A stretch of 64,000 nucleotides of DNA, taken from contig NZ_ATVT01000014.1 in the NCBI RefSeq assembly GCF_000420865.1, positions 46,969-110,968 on the forward strand, written 5' to 3'. A program made the translations under genes and the position numbers. Under the pieces are notes generated by a model that made no database searches, was not told the DNA's origin, and saw only the letters and a program-made list of their open reading frames with translations. The DNA comes from Butyrivibrio sp. XPD2006. GTDB taxonomy: Bacteria; Bacillota; Clostridia; Lachnospirales; Lachnospiraceae. Of the stretch, positions 26,717 through 35,603 are shown piece by piece (position 1 is the first letter of the stretch; the number at the start of each line of letters is the position of its first letter).

Positions 26717-27484
26717 TTAGTGCCAAAATACTTCCAGCGTAGGCCCCTGTGAAGGAACAGTAAGCTCTTTTGCCTCGGAAACAGGCCTGAATTCTCCGCC
26801 TTTTCCATGAACATCTTTTAAATACACCGGAGTCCCCTCTCCGGACATAAATGCTTCGATATAATCATCTATCGAATTAATGGGAAAAGAGAACCTCATT
26901 CCGCCCATATTTTCCTGCGAAAAGTTATGGATATCAGAGCCACCGGCCATTCTAAAACCTCTTTTAGCCGCATACTCATAGCCAAGTGCATTCTGCCAAT
27001 CGGGATTGGCAGCATTGTAAACCTCTACGCCATCACTAATATCAGGTGTTATGTTAATCTCGGACAGATATCCTCGCTCCCTGTATGGATGTGCCTGGAT
27101 CATAATAGCTCCGGCTTCATGCACCATCCTGAACACCTCGTATCTGTCTCTTGTTTCAAATCCCGGATGATCCAGGAGCCAGGCCTTGTCCAGCCCATAA
27201 ATCATGAATTCATCCCCATAGAAATTGTATTCTATCCCAAACAGAACCGTGAAATCACTTCCGGCAGCTGCTTTTGCATGCTCATAGCCACTGCAATACT
27301 GTTCAACCCGCTTCTCCCAAGAGATATCTATAGGTACACAGCTGTTACCCGTGAAATAATGGTCTGTTACAATGATCCCGCTGTATCCAAGCCCCTTCAT
27401 ATAAGAAAAATAGTTCTCCCCGGGGGTCGAAGAGCAGGCGCTTGCTTCAATTGTGTGTAGGTGTGTCTCGTAAATGTACTCCAA
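26717..27484 (-). CDS. PHP-domain phosphoesterase
   Basis: A 255 aa PHP-family metal-dependent hydrolase. Metal-ligand motifs are THLHT (residues 7-11), TDHY (about 40), an internal Glu (GIEYNF), AHPY (about 131) and GSDIH (about 180). Such proteins hydrolyse phosphate esters such as histidinol phosphate or short nucleotides; the substrate here cannot be told from sequence. It is a single gene, with no his genes nearby. Confidence 0.8.
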   Translation of the reverse strand: MEYIYETHLHTIEASACSSTPGENYFSYMKGLGYSGIIVTDHYFTGNSCVPIDISWEKRVEQYCSGYEHAKAAAGSDFTVLFGIEYNFYGDEFMIYGLDKAWLLDHPGFETRDRYEVFRMVHEAGAIMIQAHPYRERGYLSEINITPDISDGVEVYNAANPDWQNALGYEYAAKRGFRMAGGSDIHNFSQENMGGMRFSFPINSIDDYIEAFMSGEGTPVYLKDVHGKGGEFRPVSEAKELTVPSQGPTLEVFWH

Positions 27485-27608
27485 TTGTGAAACCTCTTTC
27501 AGTTAATATTTTTTTTATAAAATCTTTAGACGGAGATTAGTTACTGTACATATTTTTAGCTTATGATGTTGAAAGTAATTTTTTTGAAGGAATCGGAGGG
27601 CAAACGGT

Positions 27609-27779
27609 ATGGATACATTAAACTCTTTTGAAACTCACAACAAAATCGCTGAACCCAAGGTTGTTGACACTGTTAATTTTTTCGGCAAGTATGTCGATGC
27701 GTCATCCTTCAAGTCTAAGGTTATTACTGCATCAGCTCTTCTTGTGGTCGGTGTTACAGCTATAGTGCTCATTTTCTGA
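27609..27779 (+). CDS. Small single-pass membrane protein, KVVDT-family copy 1
   Basis: A 56 aa ORF with a good GGAGGG ribosome site. The N-terminal half is polar with the motif KVVDTVNFFGKYVD (residues 17-30). The C-terminal half is one hydrophobic helix (about 38-56) ending at the stop, a tail-anchored topology. A homologous 57 aa protein is encoded at 50001-50174 with KVVDTINIGGKYVD at the same place. The repeated occurrence supports real coding. The function is unknown. Confidence 0.75.
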   Translation: MDTLNSFETHNKIAEPKVVDTVNFFGKYVDASSFKSKVITASALLVVGVTAIVLIF

Positions 27780-27837
27780 ACTAATTTCGCCATTTAGCGT
27801 ATTATATGTGTTATATAACTTATATGTCTGTATAAAC

Positions 27838-27894
27838 GATGGGATTTCAATTGCTGCTGACCGCTTAACGGCCGATGATCACTGTAATCCCATC
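27838..27894 (+). terminator. Long-range stem-loop after the small membrane protein gene
   Basis: GATGGGATT pairs with AATCCCATC around a 39-nt loop that holds a smaller CCG/CGG hairpin. A weak T-rich tail follows. It may be a terminator or an RNA structure; the support is modest. Confidence 0.4.
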
Positions 27895-27973
27895 TATTTT
27901 ATTGCCTTCTGTTTTTTGGCAAATATTTATGATATGCTTACTTATGTAAACTGATTTATTAAGGAGAAACTTT

Positions 27974-28591
27974 ATGGATACAAAAATGATAATTGAAATG
28001 GTCGGATATGTTGGATCAGCGCTGGTGCTGGTATCCTTTTTCATGTCTTCCATTTTTAAACTCAGAGTAATAAACACTATCGGCAGTCTTATATTTACCG
28101 TGTATGCATTTATTATCCATTCCTACCCAACAGCAGTAATGAATATATGCCTGGTAGGAATCAACATATACTATCTTATCAAACTCAGTAATACGGGCAA
28201 AGAAACAAGGGAATACGATCTTGTGAAAGTTTCCCTGGATGATTCCATGCTTAAATATTCCATTGATAAGGCAAAAGAGGATATCCTGAAATGCTTCCCC
28301 GGATTATCTCTGGACTTCTCAGATGCAACTTCTTCCTACATGGTTTGTTATAACGGTGCTCCTGCAGGAATTTTCATCGGAAAAGAGACTGCTGATAACA
28401 ATATGGATATTCTTTTGGACTATTCACTTCCTGAGTACAGAGACTTCTCAATCGGAAAGTTTCTGTTCTCGAAGCTTCCGGCAGAGGGAGTTTCAACTCT
28501 CACCTACAACGGTCCGGATGAACATCACAAAGACTACTTAAACAAATACGGATTTGTTAAAAAAGATAACAGCTATATAAAGACTTTCTGA
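27974..28591 (+). CDS. YgjV-like membrane domain fused to a GNAT-like C-terminal domain
   Basis: A 205 aa protein. Residues 1-75 contain three hydrophobic helices of the YgjV type (MVGYVGSALVLVSFFMSSIFKLR..). Residues 90-205 are soluble and resemble the tail of an acetyltransferase fold, ending with YLNKYGFVKKDNSYIKTF, similar to the last strands of GNAT proteins. The acetyl-CoA loop is not clear, so activity is uncertain. An AAGGAG site precedes the ATG. Confidence 0.7.
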   Translation: MDTKMIIEMVGYVGSALVLVSFFMSSIFKLRVINTIGSLIFTVYAFIIHSYPTAVMNICLVGINIYYLIKLSNTGKETREYDLVKVSLDDSMLKYSIDKAKEDILKCFPGLSLDFSDATSSYMVCYNGAPAGIFIGKETADNNMDILLDYSLPEYRDFSIGKFLFSKLPAEGVSTLTYNGPDEHHKDYLNKYGFVKKDNSYIKTF

Positions 28592-28598
28592 CCTGATA

Positions 28599-28838
28599 TC
28601 AGTTCATGGCTCCGGGATCGGACATCATTTTGATAGTCTCGATATCATTGGCTGTAAGCTTAATATTTGATTCTATCTTCTTGCCATCAGGAGTTGTAAC
28701 TGTAACGCCAAGAACAGTTCCTTCCTGAAGGGCATTGTCTTTAATTGCCATCAGGAACGGTACAAACTTGGGATGATCCTGCTGAAAAGTCTGTATTCTT
28801 TGCTGTATTTGCATAAACATCATTGGATTCATATTCAT
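28599..28838 (-). CDS. Hypothetical small Met/Gln-rich protein
   Basis: A 79 aa protein starting MNMNPMMFMQIQQRIQ, with a helical N-terminus and a beta-like middle (VLGVTVTTPDGKKIESNI). No signal peptide or known domain is seen. The ATG at 28838 is used because AGAGGTGA precedes it; the longer in-frame start at 28868 has no site. It is convergent with the YgjV-like gene and divergent from pta. Confidence 0.65.
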   Translation of the reverse strand: MNMNPMMFMQIQQRIQTFQQDHPKFVPFLMAIKDNALQEGTVLGVTVTTPDGKKIESNIKLTANDIETIKMMSDPGAMN

Positions 28839-28909
28839 ATTTTTGTCACCTCTGCTAAAATTTAGCATAAAAATTGAGCGAAATCAAATTTTTTTATTTT
28901 CCTTTAGTC

Positions 28910-28915
28910 TATAAT
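28910..28915 (+). promoter_or_regulatory. -10 element of pta
   Basis: A perfect TATAAT lies 69 bp before the pta start. No convincing -35 is seen at the usual distance, so the promoter may need an activator. Confidence 0.4.
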
Positions 28916-28983
28916 GACATACGCATTGAAAATGTATGCGCTTACAAAAGAGATAAAACCGTTGTTTTAAGGAGGAAAAATAA

Positions 28984-29967
28984 ATGTACGGATTTGGTGA
29001 TATGATCCAAAAGCTCAAACAGGACCCAAAGACTATTGTATTCCCTGAGGGTTCAGATCCACGAATTCTTGAGGCCGCATCCAGACTTCTTGCCGGCAAC
29101 TTCATTAAACCTATTCTTCTCGGAAATGTAGACGAGATCAATAAGTCTGCTGAAGACGCTGGTTACAACATCCGCGGCGCACAGATAATCGATCCTGAGA
29201 ACTATGACAAGTTCGATGAGATGGTTGATGCTTTCTGCGAGCTCAGAAAGAGCAAGGGAATGACACCTGAGAAGGCAATCCCTATTCTTAAGCAGACCAA
29301 CTACTTCGGAACAATGCTCGTTAAGATGGGACTTGGCGACTGTCTTCTCGGAGGAGCAACATACTCAACAGCTGATACTGTTCGTCCTGCTCTCCAGATT
29401 ATCAAGACAAAGCCTGAGAACACAATCGTTTCATCATGCTTCATCCTTGTTCGTCCATCTGCTACAGGTGATAACGAGGTTATCGCTATGGCAGACTGCG
29501 GAATCAACATCAATCCTAATGAGGATGAACTTGTTGAGATCTGTGGCGAGACAGTTAACTGTGCAAGACGTTTCGGCGTAGATCCTAAGGTTGCTTTCCT
29601 TTCATTCTCAACAAAGGGATCAGCCAAGGACGACACAGTAACCAAGATGCAGAACGCTACCAAAAAGGCTCAAGAGAAATATCCTGATATTCCTATCGAT
29701 GGAGAGCTCCAGTTCGATGCAGCTGTATCTCCTCGCGTAGCTAAGCAGAAGGCACCCGGCTCACCTGTTGCAGGACATGCCAACACCTTCATTTTCCCTG
29801 ATATCAACGCAGGAAACCTTGGTTATAAAATTGCTCAGAGAATGGGTAACTTCGAAGCTTACGGTCCTATTCTTCTTGGACTCAACGCTCCGATCAACGA
29901 TCTTTCACGTGGCTGCAATGCTATCGAAGTATATTCAATGGCAATTATTACAGCTGCACTTGCATAA
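28984..29967 (+). CDS. pta: Phosphate acetyltransferase
   Basis: A 327 aa short-form Pta that interconverts acetyl-CoA and acetyl phosphate. Typical segments are IVFPEGSDPRILEAASRL, GLGDCLLGGATYSTADTVRPALQII, FSTKGSAKDDTVTKMQ and ELQFDAAVSPRVAKQKAPGSPVAGHANTFIFPDI. Codon use is strongly biased, as in highly expressed genes. The start follows AAGGAGG. No acetate kinase gene is adjacent, unlike the common pta-ackA pair. Confidence 0.95.
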   Translation: MYGFGDMIQKLKQDPKTIVFPEGSDPRILEAASRLLAGNFIKPILLGNVDEINKSAEDAGYNIRGAQIIDPENYDKFDEMVDAFCELRKSKGMTPEKAIPILKQTNYFGTMLVKMGLGDCLLGGATYSTADTVRPALQIIKTKPENTIVSSCFILVRPSATGDNEVIAMADCGININPNEDELVEICGETVNCARRFGVDPKVAFLSFSTKGSAKDDTVTKMQNATKKAQEKYPDIPIDGELQFDAAVSPRVAKQKAPGSPVAGHANTFIFPDINAGNLGYKIAQRMGNFEAYGPILLGLNAPINDLSRGCNAIEVYSMAIITAALA

Positions 29968-29986
29968 GATCACATATTCTAGCATA

Positions 29987-30018
29987 AAAAGAGTAGTCAC
30001 AAACGTGACTACTCTTTT
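29987..30018 (+). terminator. Bidirectional intrinsic terminator
   Basis: A 14-bp stem (AAAAGAGTAGTCAC with its complement, 4-nt loop) with flanking A and T runs. It can end both pta (plus) and the GGDEF gene (minus). Confidence 0.85.
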
Positions 30019-30025
30019 CTTTTTC

Positions 30026-31435
30026 TTAAGTATTGTTAGCATGACGACGCTCGTGATTCTTGTAAAATTGAGCCTTGTCCTTATACATATCCTCATCTGC
30101 CGCCGTAATTACTTTATTTATTTCCTTTGAGCTTCTCGACCACTTGTATCCAATAGCAACGGATATTCCCTTAGATTTGGCCTTAAGCTTGTCTACGAGT
30201 TCTTTAAACTTATCCTCCTGTATGTCAGGAACTATAGCCACAAACTCGTCCCCTCCGATCCTGTAGCAATACTTTTTCTTGAAAACCATGCTGACTAACT
30301 CAGAAGTGTCTTTTATCAGTTTGTCTCCTGCCTGATGGCCCTTATCGTCATTAATTGATTTAAGCCCGTTGATATCAGTGTAGCATACTCCGACAGGAAC
30401 CGACATTTCAGACAAAAGAAGAACTGTCTGGTTAAGAGAATATCTGTTACCGAGCTCAGTCAGAGCATCGTGCCCTCCAAGGAACATAAGCTCTTTTGTA
30501 AGGTCGTTGTTTCTGATCTGTCCGGCTATAAACGCCGAAACCGTCTCCATCATCTCTTCTACATTGACCTGAATCTCCAGCGAATGATTATCCACTACCA
30601 GAAATCCCATAAGCCCGTCTTTATCCTTTAGTGTTGTCACCATAAACCTGGAAATCTTACCTGCCAGAAACTCATTGTACAGATCGGGATTGGCATCTTG
30701 TATGACCGTCACATCCGGCATCTGCAAAACACTTCCTCCCTCAAGATCCCTGAGCCAGATTTTGACCATGTCAGCCTTTTCAAAGACTTTTTTGGACGGA
30801 AGCTCCGTTGAACATGATTTACTTACCCATTCAATGATCTCTTTTATCGAATTATTCCCATGCTCCGTCCTGACAACATAGACGCGATCGGCTTCCATAG
30901 TCTGACCAATTTTTCTGAGAACTCTTTTTATTCCCTTGTTAAAGTCAGGAGTAGAAATTGCCTTGGCACATTCAATTACCAGCTTATTGGTGTTTGTTTT
31001 AAAGGTCTGCGTCACCTCATTTTTCTTATCGGCGGTAACATCATGGATGATAAAGGCGCAAAAACCTTTCTGATAAACCGGAACAACCCAAAACTCAAAC
31101 CATTTATTATAACGGCTGTTATATGTTCTGTTTATAGATGACTGTCTGAGAACAGCAGCCTGATAGCTGAATTTGATCCAGTCCTCATCCTGATTGGTGA
31201 CAGTCTGATAGAAGGTATTGCCAACAAGTTCAGCCACCGGCCGGCCTACGAGTTGTGCGTACTTCTCATTCACATACAGGAATAACATATCCTTAACAGT
31301 CCCAAACGGATCTGTAAGAACTTTAAATATACAGCATGCATCCGGAAGATCTCTTAACATATAGAGAACATCATTAGCAGTAAATTCGGTATCCGTGGAA
31401 TATCCAATTTTTCCTTCGCTGTTAACCTCAGACAT
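30026..31435 (-). CDS. PAS-GAF-GGDEF diguanylate cyclase
   Basis: A 469 aa soluble signalling protein. Residues about 20-130 form a PAS domain (ILF-type VNEKYAQLVGRPVAELVGN), about 150-310 a GAF-like domain, and about 320-460 a GGDEF domain with YTDINGLKSINDDKGH and RIGGDEFVAIV. The active-site residues for cyclic di-GMP synthesis are intact. No RxxD inhibitory site is seen before GGDEF. It is a single gene. Confidence 0.9.
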   Translation of the reverse strand: MSEVNSEGKIGYSTDTEFTANDVLYMLRDLPDACCIFKVLTDPFGTVKDMLFLYVNEKYAQLVGRPVAELVGNTFYQTVTNQDEDWIKFSYQAAVLRQSSINRTYNSRYNKWFEFWVVPVYQKGFCAFIIHDVTADKKNEVTQTFKTNTNKLVIECAKAISTPDFNKGIKRVLRKIGQTMEADRVYVVRTEHGNNSIKEIIEWVSKSCSTELPSKKVFEKADMVKIWLRDLEGGSVLQMPDVTVIQDANPDLYNEFLAGKISRFMVTTLKDKDGLMGFLVVDNHSLEIQVNVEEMMETVSAFIAGQIRNNDLTKELMFLGGHDALTELGNRYSLNQTVLLLSEMSVPVGVCYTDINGLKSINDDKGHQAGDKLIKDTSELVSMVFKKKYCYRIGGDEFVAIVPDIQEDKFKELVDKLKAKSKGISVAIGYKWSRSSKEINKVITAADEDMYKDKAQFYKNHERRHANNT

Positions 31436-31570
31436 ATTGTCACCTCGTAAAATGAGTCAACTTATAAATTGCCAAATTTATTATACTACAAAAGTTAATT
31501 TTATTATTATCTATTTTTAATATATGATTTTTCGCAATATGATAATATTAAGTTGTTATGGAGGAATGTC

Positions 31571-32815
31571 ATGCGCAGAAACAGAAACGTTTTATCAGTA
31601 CTAATTTCATTATGCTTATGCCTTTCCCTTGTAGGATGTACATCTTCTAACAATTCACAGTCTGCATCCTCATCATCCAACGGAAAAACTATAACTATTG
31701 CAGCCCGCGACGGTTCTCACGCAGATGTTATCAACGCCGTAAAAGGAAAGTTTGAAAGTGAGTACGGTTGCAAAGTAGAGGTAATCCCCCTCAGCGCAGA
31801 TGATATTCACACAAACGTAATTGATGATGCGAAAAATGCAGAAGGCAAATATGACATCATTATGATTGACGACCCGTTAATGCCTGAATATATAGAAAAA
31901 AAAGTACTTCTAAACCTTACACAGCTAGGATATTCTGATGACGAAGACTTTGTAGAAAAATCCAGGCTGTTGGGCAAAAACCCATATCCTCTCGGAGCCA
32001 CTTATGCGCTTCCATTCTCCGGAAATGTTCAGCTTATCTTCTATAATCCCGACTTAATAGACAGCACCGATGCCCTGAATTCATGGATGGGAGTTCTTTC
32101 AACCTGTGAGAACGCAAAAGCTGCCGGGAAAAAGGGATATGCTATAAGAGGCCAGGCAGGAAATCCCATTGTATCCGATTTTCTTCCGATCCTATGGGCT
32201 TTTGGCGGAGATCTTTTTGATGAAAATAACAGAGTTATCCTGAATTCCAAAGAGAGTCGTGATGCACTGGATTTCTACTGTCAGCTGTATCAAACGGGAG
32301 ATAATTATGATAAAGACGGCCTGGTAAAAGCCATTAACAATAATGAAGCTGCGATAGCACTTGGCTGGCCATCCTGGTTCATCACCGGAGATGGTGCATC
32401 CGCATCTATCGCTCAGATTCCCGGTAAGGTCTACGTCATCTCTGAGACCTATGCAACCGGAGAAATAGGCAACTGGTTGCTGGGCGTAACCACAAATTCC
32501 AAAAATCCGGACCTGGCGCTTGAACTTGCCATATATCTGACCAGCGCCGATGTGCAGAGAGAGGCTATTGATCACGGCGGAATACCGACAAGAAAAAGCG
32601 TGTTCAAGGATCCTTCAATAATTGCACAATATCCGTACTTCAAACAGATTTACAGCGGCACCAACAACTCCCGAGTAAGGCCCCGAACCACCAAGTGGTC
32701 TGAAATAGAGGTCGTGTTCGGAGAAGAACTTGTAAAATGCATTGAAGGAACTCAATCTGTTGACGATACGATCAGAAATTCTCATAAAGCAATCTCTGAA
32801 CTTATGAATGAATAA
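31571..32815 (+). CDS. Extracellular solute-binding lipoprotein (ABC family 1)
   Basis: A 414 aa lipoprotein with lipobox LSLVGC and a Ser/Asn linker, then a type 1 solute-binding fold (YDIIMIDDPLMPEYIEKKVLLNLTQLG; ATYALPFSGNVQLIFYNPDLI). Sugar or oligosaccharide binding is typical of the family. The ATG at 31571 has GGAGG 7 nt upstream; a TTG at 31553 precedes the ribosome site itself. No permease or ATPase gene adjoins, so it is an orphan. Its stop abuts the convergent spoU stop with no gap. Confidence 0.88.
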   Translation: MRRNRNVLSVLISLCLCLSLVGCTSSNNSQSASSSSNGKTITIAARDGSHADVINAVKGKFESEYGCKVEVIPLSADDIHTNVIDDAKNAEGKYDIIMIDDPLMPEYIEKKVLLNLTQLGYSDDEDFVEKSRLLGKNPYPLGATYALPFSGNVQLIFYNPDLIDSTDALNSWMGVLSTCENAKAAGKKGYAIRGQAGNPIVSDFLPILWAFGGDLFDENNRVILNSKESRDALDFYCQLYQTGDNYDKDGLVKAINNNEAAIALGWPSWFITGDGASASIAQIPGKVYVISETYATGEIGNWLLGVTTNSKNPDLALELAIYLTSADVQREAIDHGGIPTRKSVFKDPSIIAQYPYFKQIYSGTNNSRVRPRTTKWSEIEVVFGEELVKCIEGTQSVDDTIRNSHKAISELMNE

Positions 32816-33640
32816 TCAAGACTTTCTGGCAGCAAGCTCCCAAAACGTCACGGCGCTTGCTGCTGCTACGTTCAGAGAGTCTACTCCGTGTGACATAGGA
32901 ATTTTAACAACGTAATCGCTGGATTCGATTGTCCTTTTTCTAAGTCCTTCACCCTCAGTTCCCATGATTATCGCAAGTTTATCCTCACTTCCAAGGGTCT
33001 TATCATCTATACCAACAGAAGTGTCAACCAATGCCATAGCTGCTGATTTAAATCCCAGGCCATGAAGAATTCTTATTCCGTCTTCATACCACTCATCACC
33101 GATAAAAGTCCATGGTATCTGAAAAACAGTTCCCATACTTACTCTTATAGCCCTCCTGTAGAGTGGATCACTGCATCCACTCGTTAGTATCACACCGTCA
33201 ATATTAAGCGCAGCTGCGGATCGAAATATCGCACCTACATTTGTTGGATTTTCTACATCTTCCAGAACCACAATTCTCCTGGCTCCCTTAAATAATTCTT
33301 CGGGAGATGAGAGTTCTTTTCTCCTCATGGCGCAAAGCGCCCCTCTGGTCAATTTAAATCCGGTTATCTCGGACAATATATCCTGTGTTGAAACATAGAC
33401 CGGAATATCCCCAAGTCTGGGAAGGATCTCTTCCATCTCACCTTTAAGAAGATTGTCTTCTACAAGCGCTGATACAGGTTCATATCCGGCATCCAATGCC
33501 CTTACAATAACTTTAGGGCTTTCCGCGATGAAAAGCCCTAATTTTGGTTCATATATTCTTTTTAACTGATTTTCATTTAAGGAATTATATATTGTGACTT
33601 CTTCACAGTTTAAGTCCTTAAGTGTAATGATATTGCTCAT
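32816..33640 (-). CDS. TrmH/SpoU-family RNA 2'-O-methyltransferase
   Basis: A 274 aa SPOUT methyltransferase. An N-terminal substrate-binding region (FIAESPKVIVRALDAG) precedes motif 1 (VLEDVENPTNVGAIFRSAAAL), motif 2 (IIMGTEGEGLRKRTIESSDYVVKIPM) and motif 3 (GVDSLNVAAASAVTFWE), which form the S-adenosylmethionine knot. The target nucleotide in rRNA or tRNA is unknown. It follows larC by 12 bp. Confidence 0.9.
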   Translation of the reverse strand: MSNIITLKDLNCEEVTIYNSLNENQLKRIYEPKLGLFIAESPKVIVRALDAGYEPVSALVEDNLLKGEMEEILPRLGDIPVYVSTQDILSEITGFKLTRGALCAMRRKELSSPEELFKGARRIVVLEDVENPTNVGAIFRSAAALNIDGVILTSGCSDPLYRRAIRVSMGTVFQIPWTFIGDEWYEDGIRILHGLGFKSAAMALVDTSVGIDDKTLGSEDKLAIIMGTEGEGLRKRTIESSDYVVKIPMSHGVDSLNVAAASAVTFWELAARKS

Positions 33641-33652
33641 TTTCCTCCGGTA

Positions 33653-34849
33653 TTAAAACGATGATTCCAACTCATTTTTCAACTCTATTATAGACTTTCC
33701 CGTCCTCCTTGCAATACCGGCAAGATCGTCATACTCAAGTTTTTCACGCTTTATGCCGTGTCCGTATGATTTTTTTACTCTTATCTCGCCGTATGGAGTA
33801 TCAATCTTCTTAATTTCTCTTAGCATGGTGTATCTGTTGTATGTCTGCTCACGAATGCCAAGGGTCGTCGTATACTTAAACATTGCCTTTAATAATTTTT
33901 CTTTATCATCTTCATTGCACAGGCATGTAAGCAGGAATCCGAGGCGATTCTTTTTCATATCAATTGATATTGTATAAACGTCCAGAGCGCCTTCTTCGAA
34001 CAACATCTCTGTTGCAAAACCAAGCTCCTCACCGGTCATATCATCTATGTTGCATGACAGCTCAATTATCTTCTCTGCTTCTTCAGAGGAAACACCAATC
34101 ATCGCCCTTACACAGTTTGCCTGTTCAAAATCCTTTTTACCCATACCATATCCGATTTTCTCAACAGTCATGACCGGCTGCGCGCCAAAATCAAAGGCAA
34201 AATACTTGACCAGAGCAGCTCCTGTAGGTGTACATAACTCTCCTACAAGCTTTTCGGGTGAATATGTAGGTATTCCTTCCAGCAAAAGAGCTGTTGCAGG
34301 CGCAGGAACAGGAAGTATCCCATGAGCACATTTCACCTGGCCATTTCCGACATTTATCGGAGATACAATGACCTTATCGGGATCCAGCTCATGAAGCAGG
34401 TAACAAACAGCTGTAATATCTGCTATAGCATCTTTTTCTCCGACTTCATGGAAGTGAATCTGAGAAACAGATTCTCCATGTACTTTACTTTCAGCCTGCG
34501 CAAGAAGCTGGTACACTTCTCTTATGTCACTCTTAATCTCTTTCGAAATATTAAGTCCTTCTATAATTTCTTCAATATCATCAATTGAATTGTGACTATG
34601 GTGCTCATGATCGTGGTAATGTTCATGGACATCTTCAGAAATCTCTTCTACACCATCTACAAGAACAGAGATGTGGTCACCCAATATTCCGCATTTTTTG
34701 ACCTGATCAAGCTTGTAAACAACATTAGGTACATTTATGGCATTTAAAGCCTCTATAACGCTGTTTTTATCTTCAAACAGGCCAAGTAACGCCGATGCCA
34801 TCATATCGCCCGCAATACCCATCTTACATTCCAGATACAGTGTTTTCAT
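33653..34849 (-). CDS. larC: Nickel-pincer cofactor nickel-insertion protein LarC
   Basis: A 398 aa LarC-family protein (LYLECKMGIAGDMMASALLGLF). LarC inserts nickel into the pincer nucleotide cofactor of lactate racemase-type enzymes. A His-rich loop (HEHYHDHEHHSH, about residues 76-87) probably binds nickel. Both LarC1 and LarC2 parts are in one uninterrupted frame, unlike the frameshifted gene of Lactobacillus plantarum. LarA, LarB and LarE are not in the window. It follows hypA by 18 bp, pairing two nickel-handling genes. Confidence 0.9.
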   Translation of the reverse strand: MKTLYLECKMGIAGDMMASALLGLFEDKNSVIEALNAINVPNVVYKLDQVKKCGILGDHISVLVDGVEEISEDVHEHYHDHEHHSHNSIDDIEEIIEGLNISKEIKSDIREVYQLLAQAESKVHGESVSQIHFHEVGEKDAIADITAVCYLLHELDPDKVIVSPINVGNGQVKCAHGILPVPAPATALLLEGIPTYSPEKLVGELCTPTGAALVKYFAFDFGAQPVMTVEKIGYGMGKKDFEQANCVRAMIGVSSEEAEKIIELSCNIDDMTGEELGFATEMLFEEGALDVYTISIDMKKNRLGFLLTCLCNEDDKEKLLKAMFKYTTTLGIREQTYNRYTMLREIKKIDTPYGEIRVKKSYGHGIKREKLEYDDLAGIARRTGKSIIELKNELESSF

Positions 34850-34867
34850 AGCATCTACCCTTTCTAC

Positions 34868-35215
34868 TTAATCTTCAATCACCACGTTGTTCAATACTAC
34901 GCCTTTTCCCTCGATAATATGTGCTTTCCTTCCGCCACAGGAAGGGCACAGATATCCGTTTTCTTTTGACGGAAAATACTCATTACCACATTCTTCACAT
35001 AAAGCCTTTACCGGAACTTCAACGCATATAAGCTCTGCTCCCTCTATTATTGTTCCCTTTGCTGCTTCAGGGAAATACTTGTGCATATAATAAGGCATTA
35101 CACCACTTGTTTTACCAATGTATACCTCAATGCTCTTTACCTTTTTTGCCTTGTTCTCCGTAGCTACATCCACTGCCATGGATACCATTCTGGCAATATA
35201 ACTCATTTCATGCAT
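34868..35215 (-). CDS. hypA: HypA-like nickel metallochaperone
   Basis: A 115 aa HypA/HybF protein. The N-terminal MHEMSY provides the nickel-binding His2, and the zinc site is CEECGNEY...CPSCGG. It delivers nickel during hydrogenase maturation, but no hydrogenase or other hyp genes are nearby. Its link to larC suggests it may supply LarC or another nickel enzyme instead. It is the first gene of the hypA-larC-spoU operon. Confidence 0.85.
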   Translation of the reverse strand: MHEMSYIARMVSMAVDVATENKAKKVKSIEVYIGKTSGVMPYYMHKYFPEAAKGTIIEGAELICVEVPVKALCEECGNEYFPSKENGYLCPSCGGRKAHIIEGKGVVLNNVVIED

Positions 35216-35316
35216 TAAATGCTCTCCGACTCAATTTTCATATTTTATTATCATTTTATTACAATTTAATTGATTGTGCTTTATTTTTTGCCGATAATAT
35301 TATAAGGAGGTGTGAT

Positions 35317-35532
35317 ATGGCTCACAATGTCGTTATAACTTGTGTTGGATGTGGTCGTTCCTTTACTGCTCGTAACAGCATGAATCCATTCTGCTGTAAA
35401 ACCTGCAAAATACGATATTCATACCACTACACGTTTAAGTGTCGTGAGTGCCGCAACGCTTCCTGTGAAGTCAGAAATAATGCGTTAGCCGGTTGCGCTA
35501 CTGATTGCCCGAATTTGAAGTGGGCTCCTTAA
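35317..35532 (+). CDS. Small Cys-rich zinc-ribbon-like protein
   Basis: A 71 aa protein with ten cysteines arranged as CVGC, CCKTC, CRECRNAS-C and C-ATDC pairs, likely binding two zinc ions. A very strong AAGGAGGTG ribosome site precedes it and a terminator follows, so it is a monocistronic, probably well translated gene. It may bind nucleic acid or protein. I do not recognise a named family. Confidence 0.75.
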   Translation: MAHNVVITCVGCGRSFTARNSMNPFCCKTCKIRYSYHYTFKCRECRNASCEVRNNALAGCATDCPNLKWAP

Positions 35533-35547
35533 ATCTATGAATATAGC

Positions 35548-35575
35548 AAATCCGCGGTTTTTGCCGCGGATTTTT
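35548..35575 (+). terminator. Intrinsic terminator of the Cys-rich gene
   Basis: AAATCCGCGG and CCGCGGATTT form a stem with a T-rich loop, followed by T residues. It could also serve the convergent AAA+ gene. Confidence 0.85.
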
Positions 35576-35603
35576 ATATGTTATATAACATTTATATGAT
35601 ATA

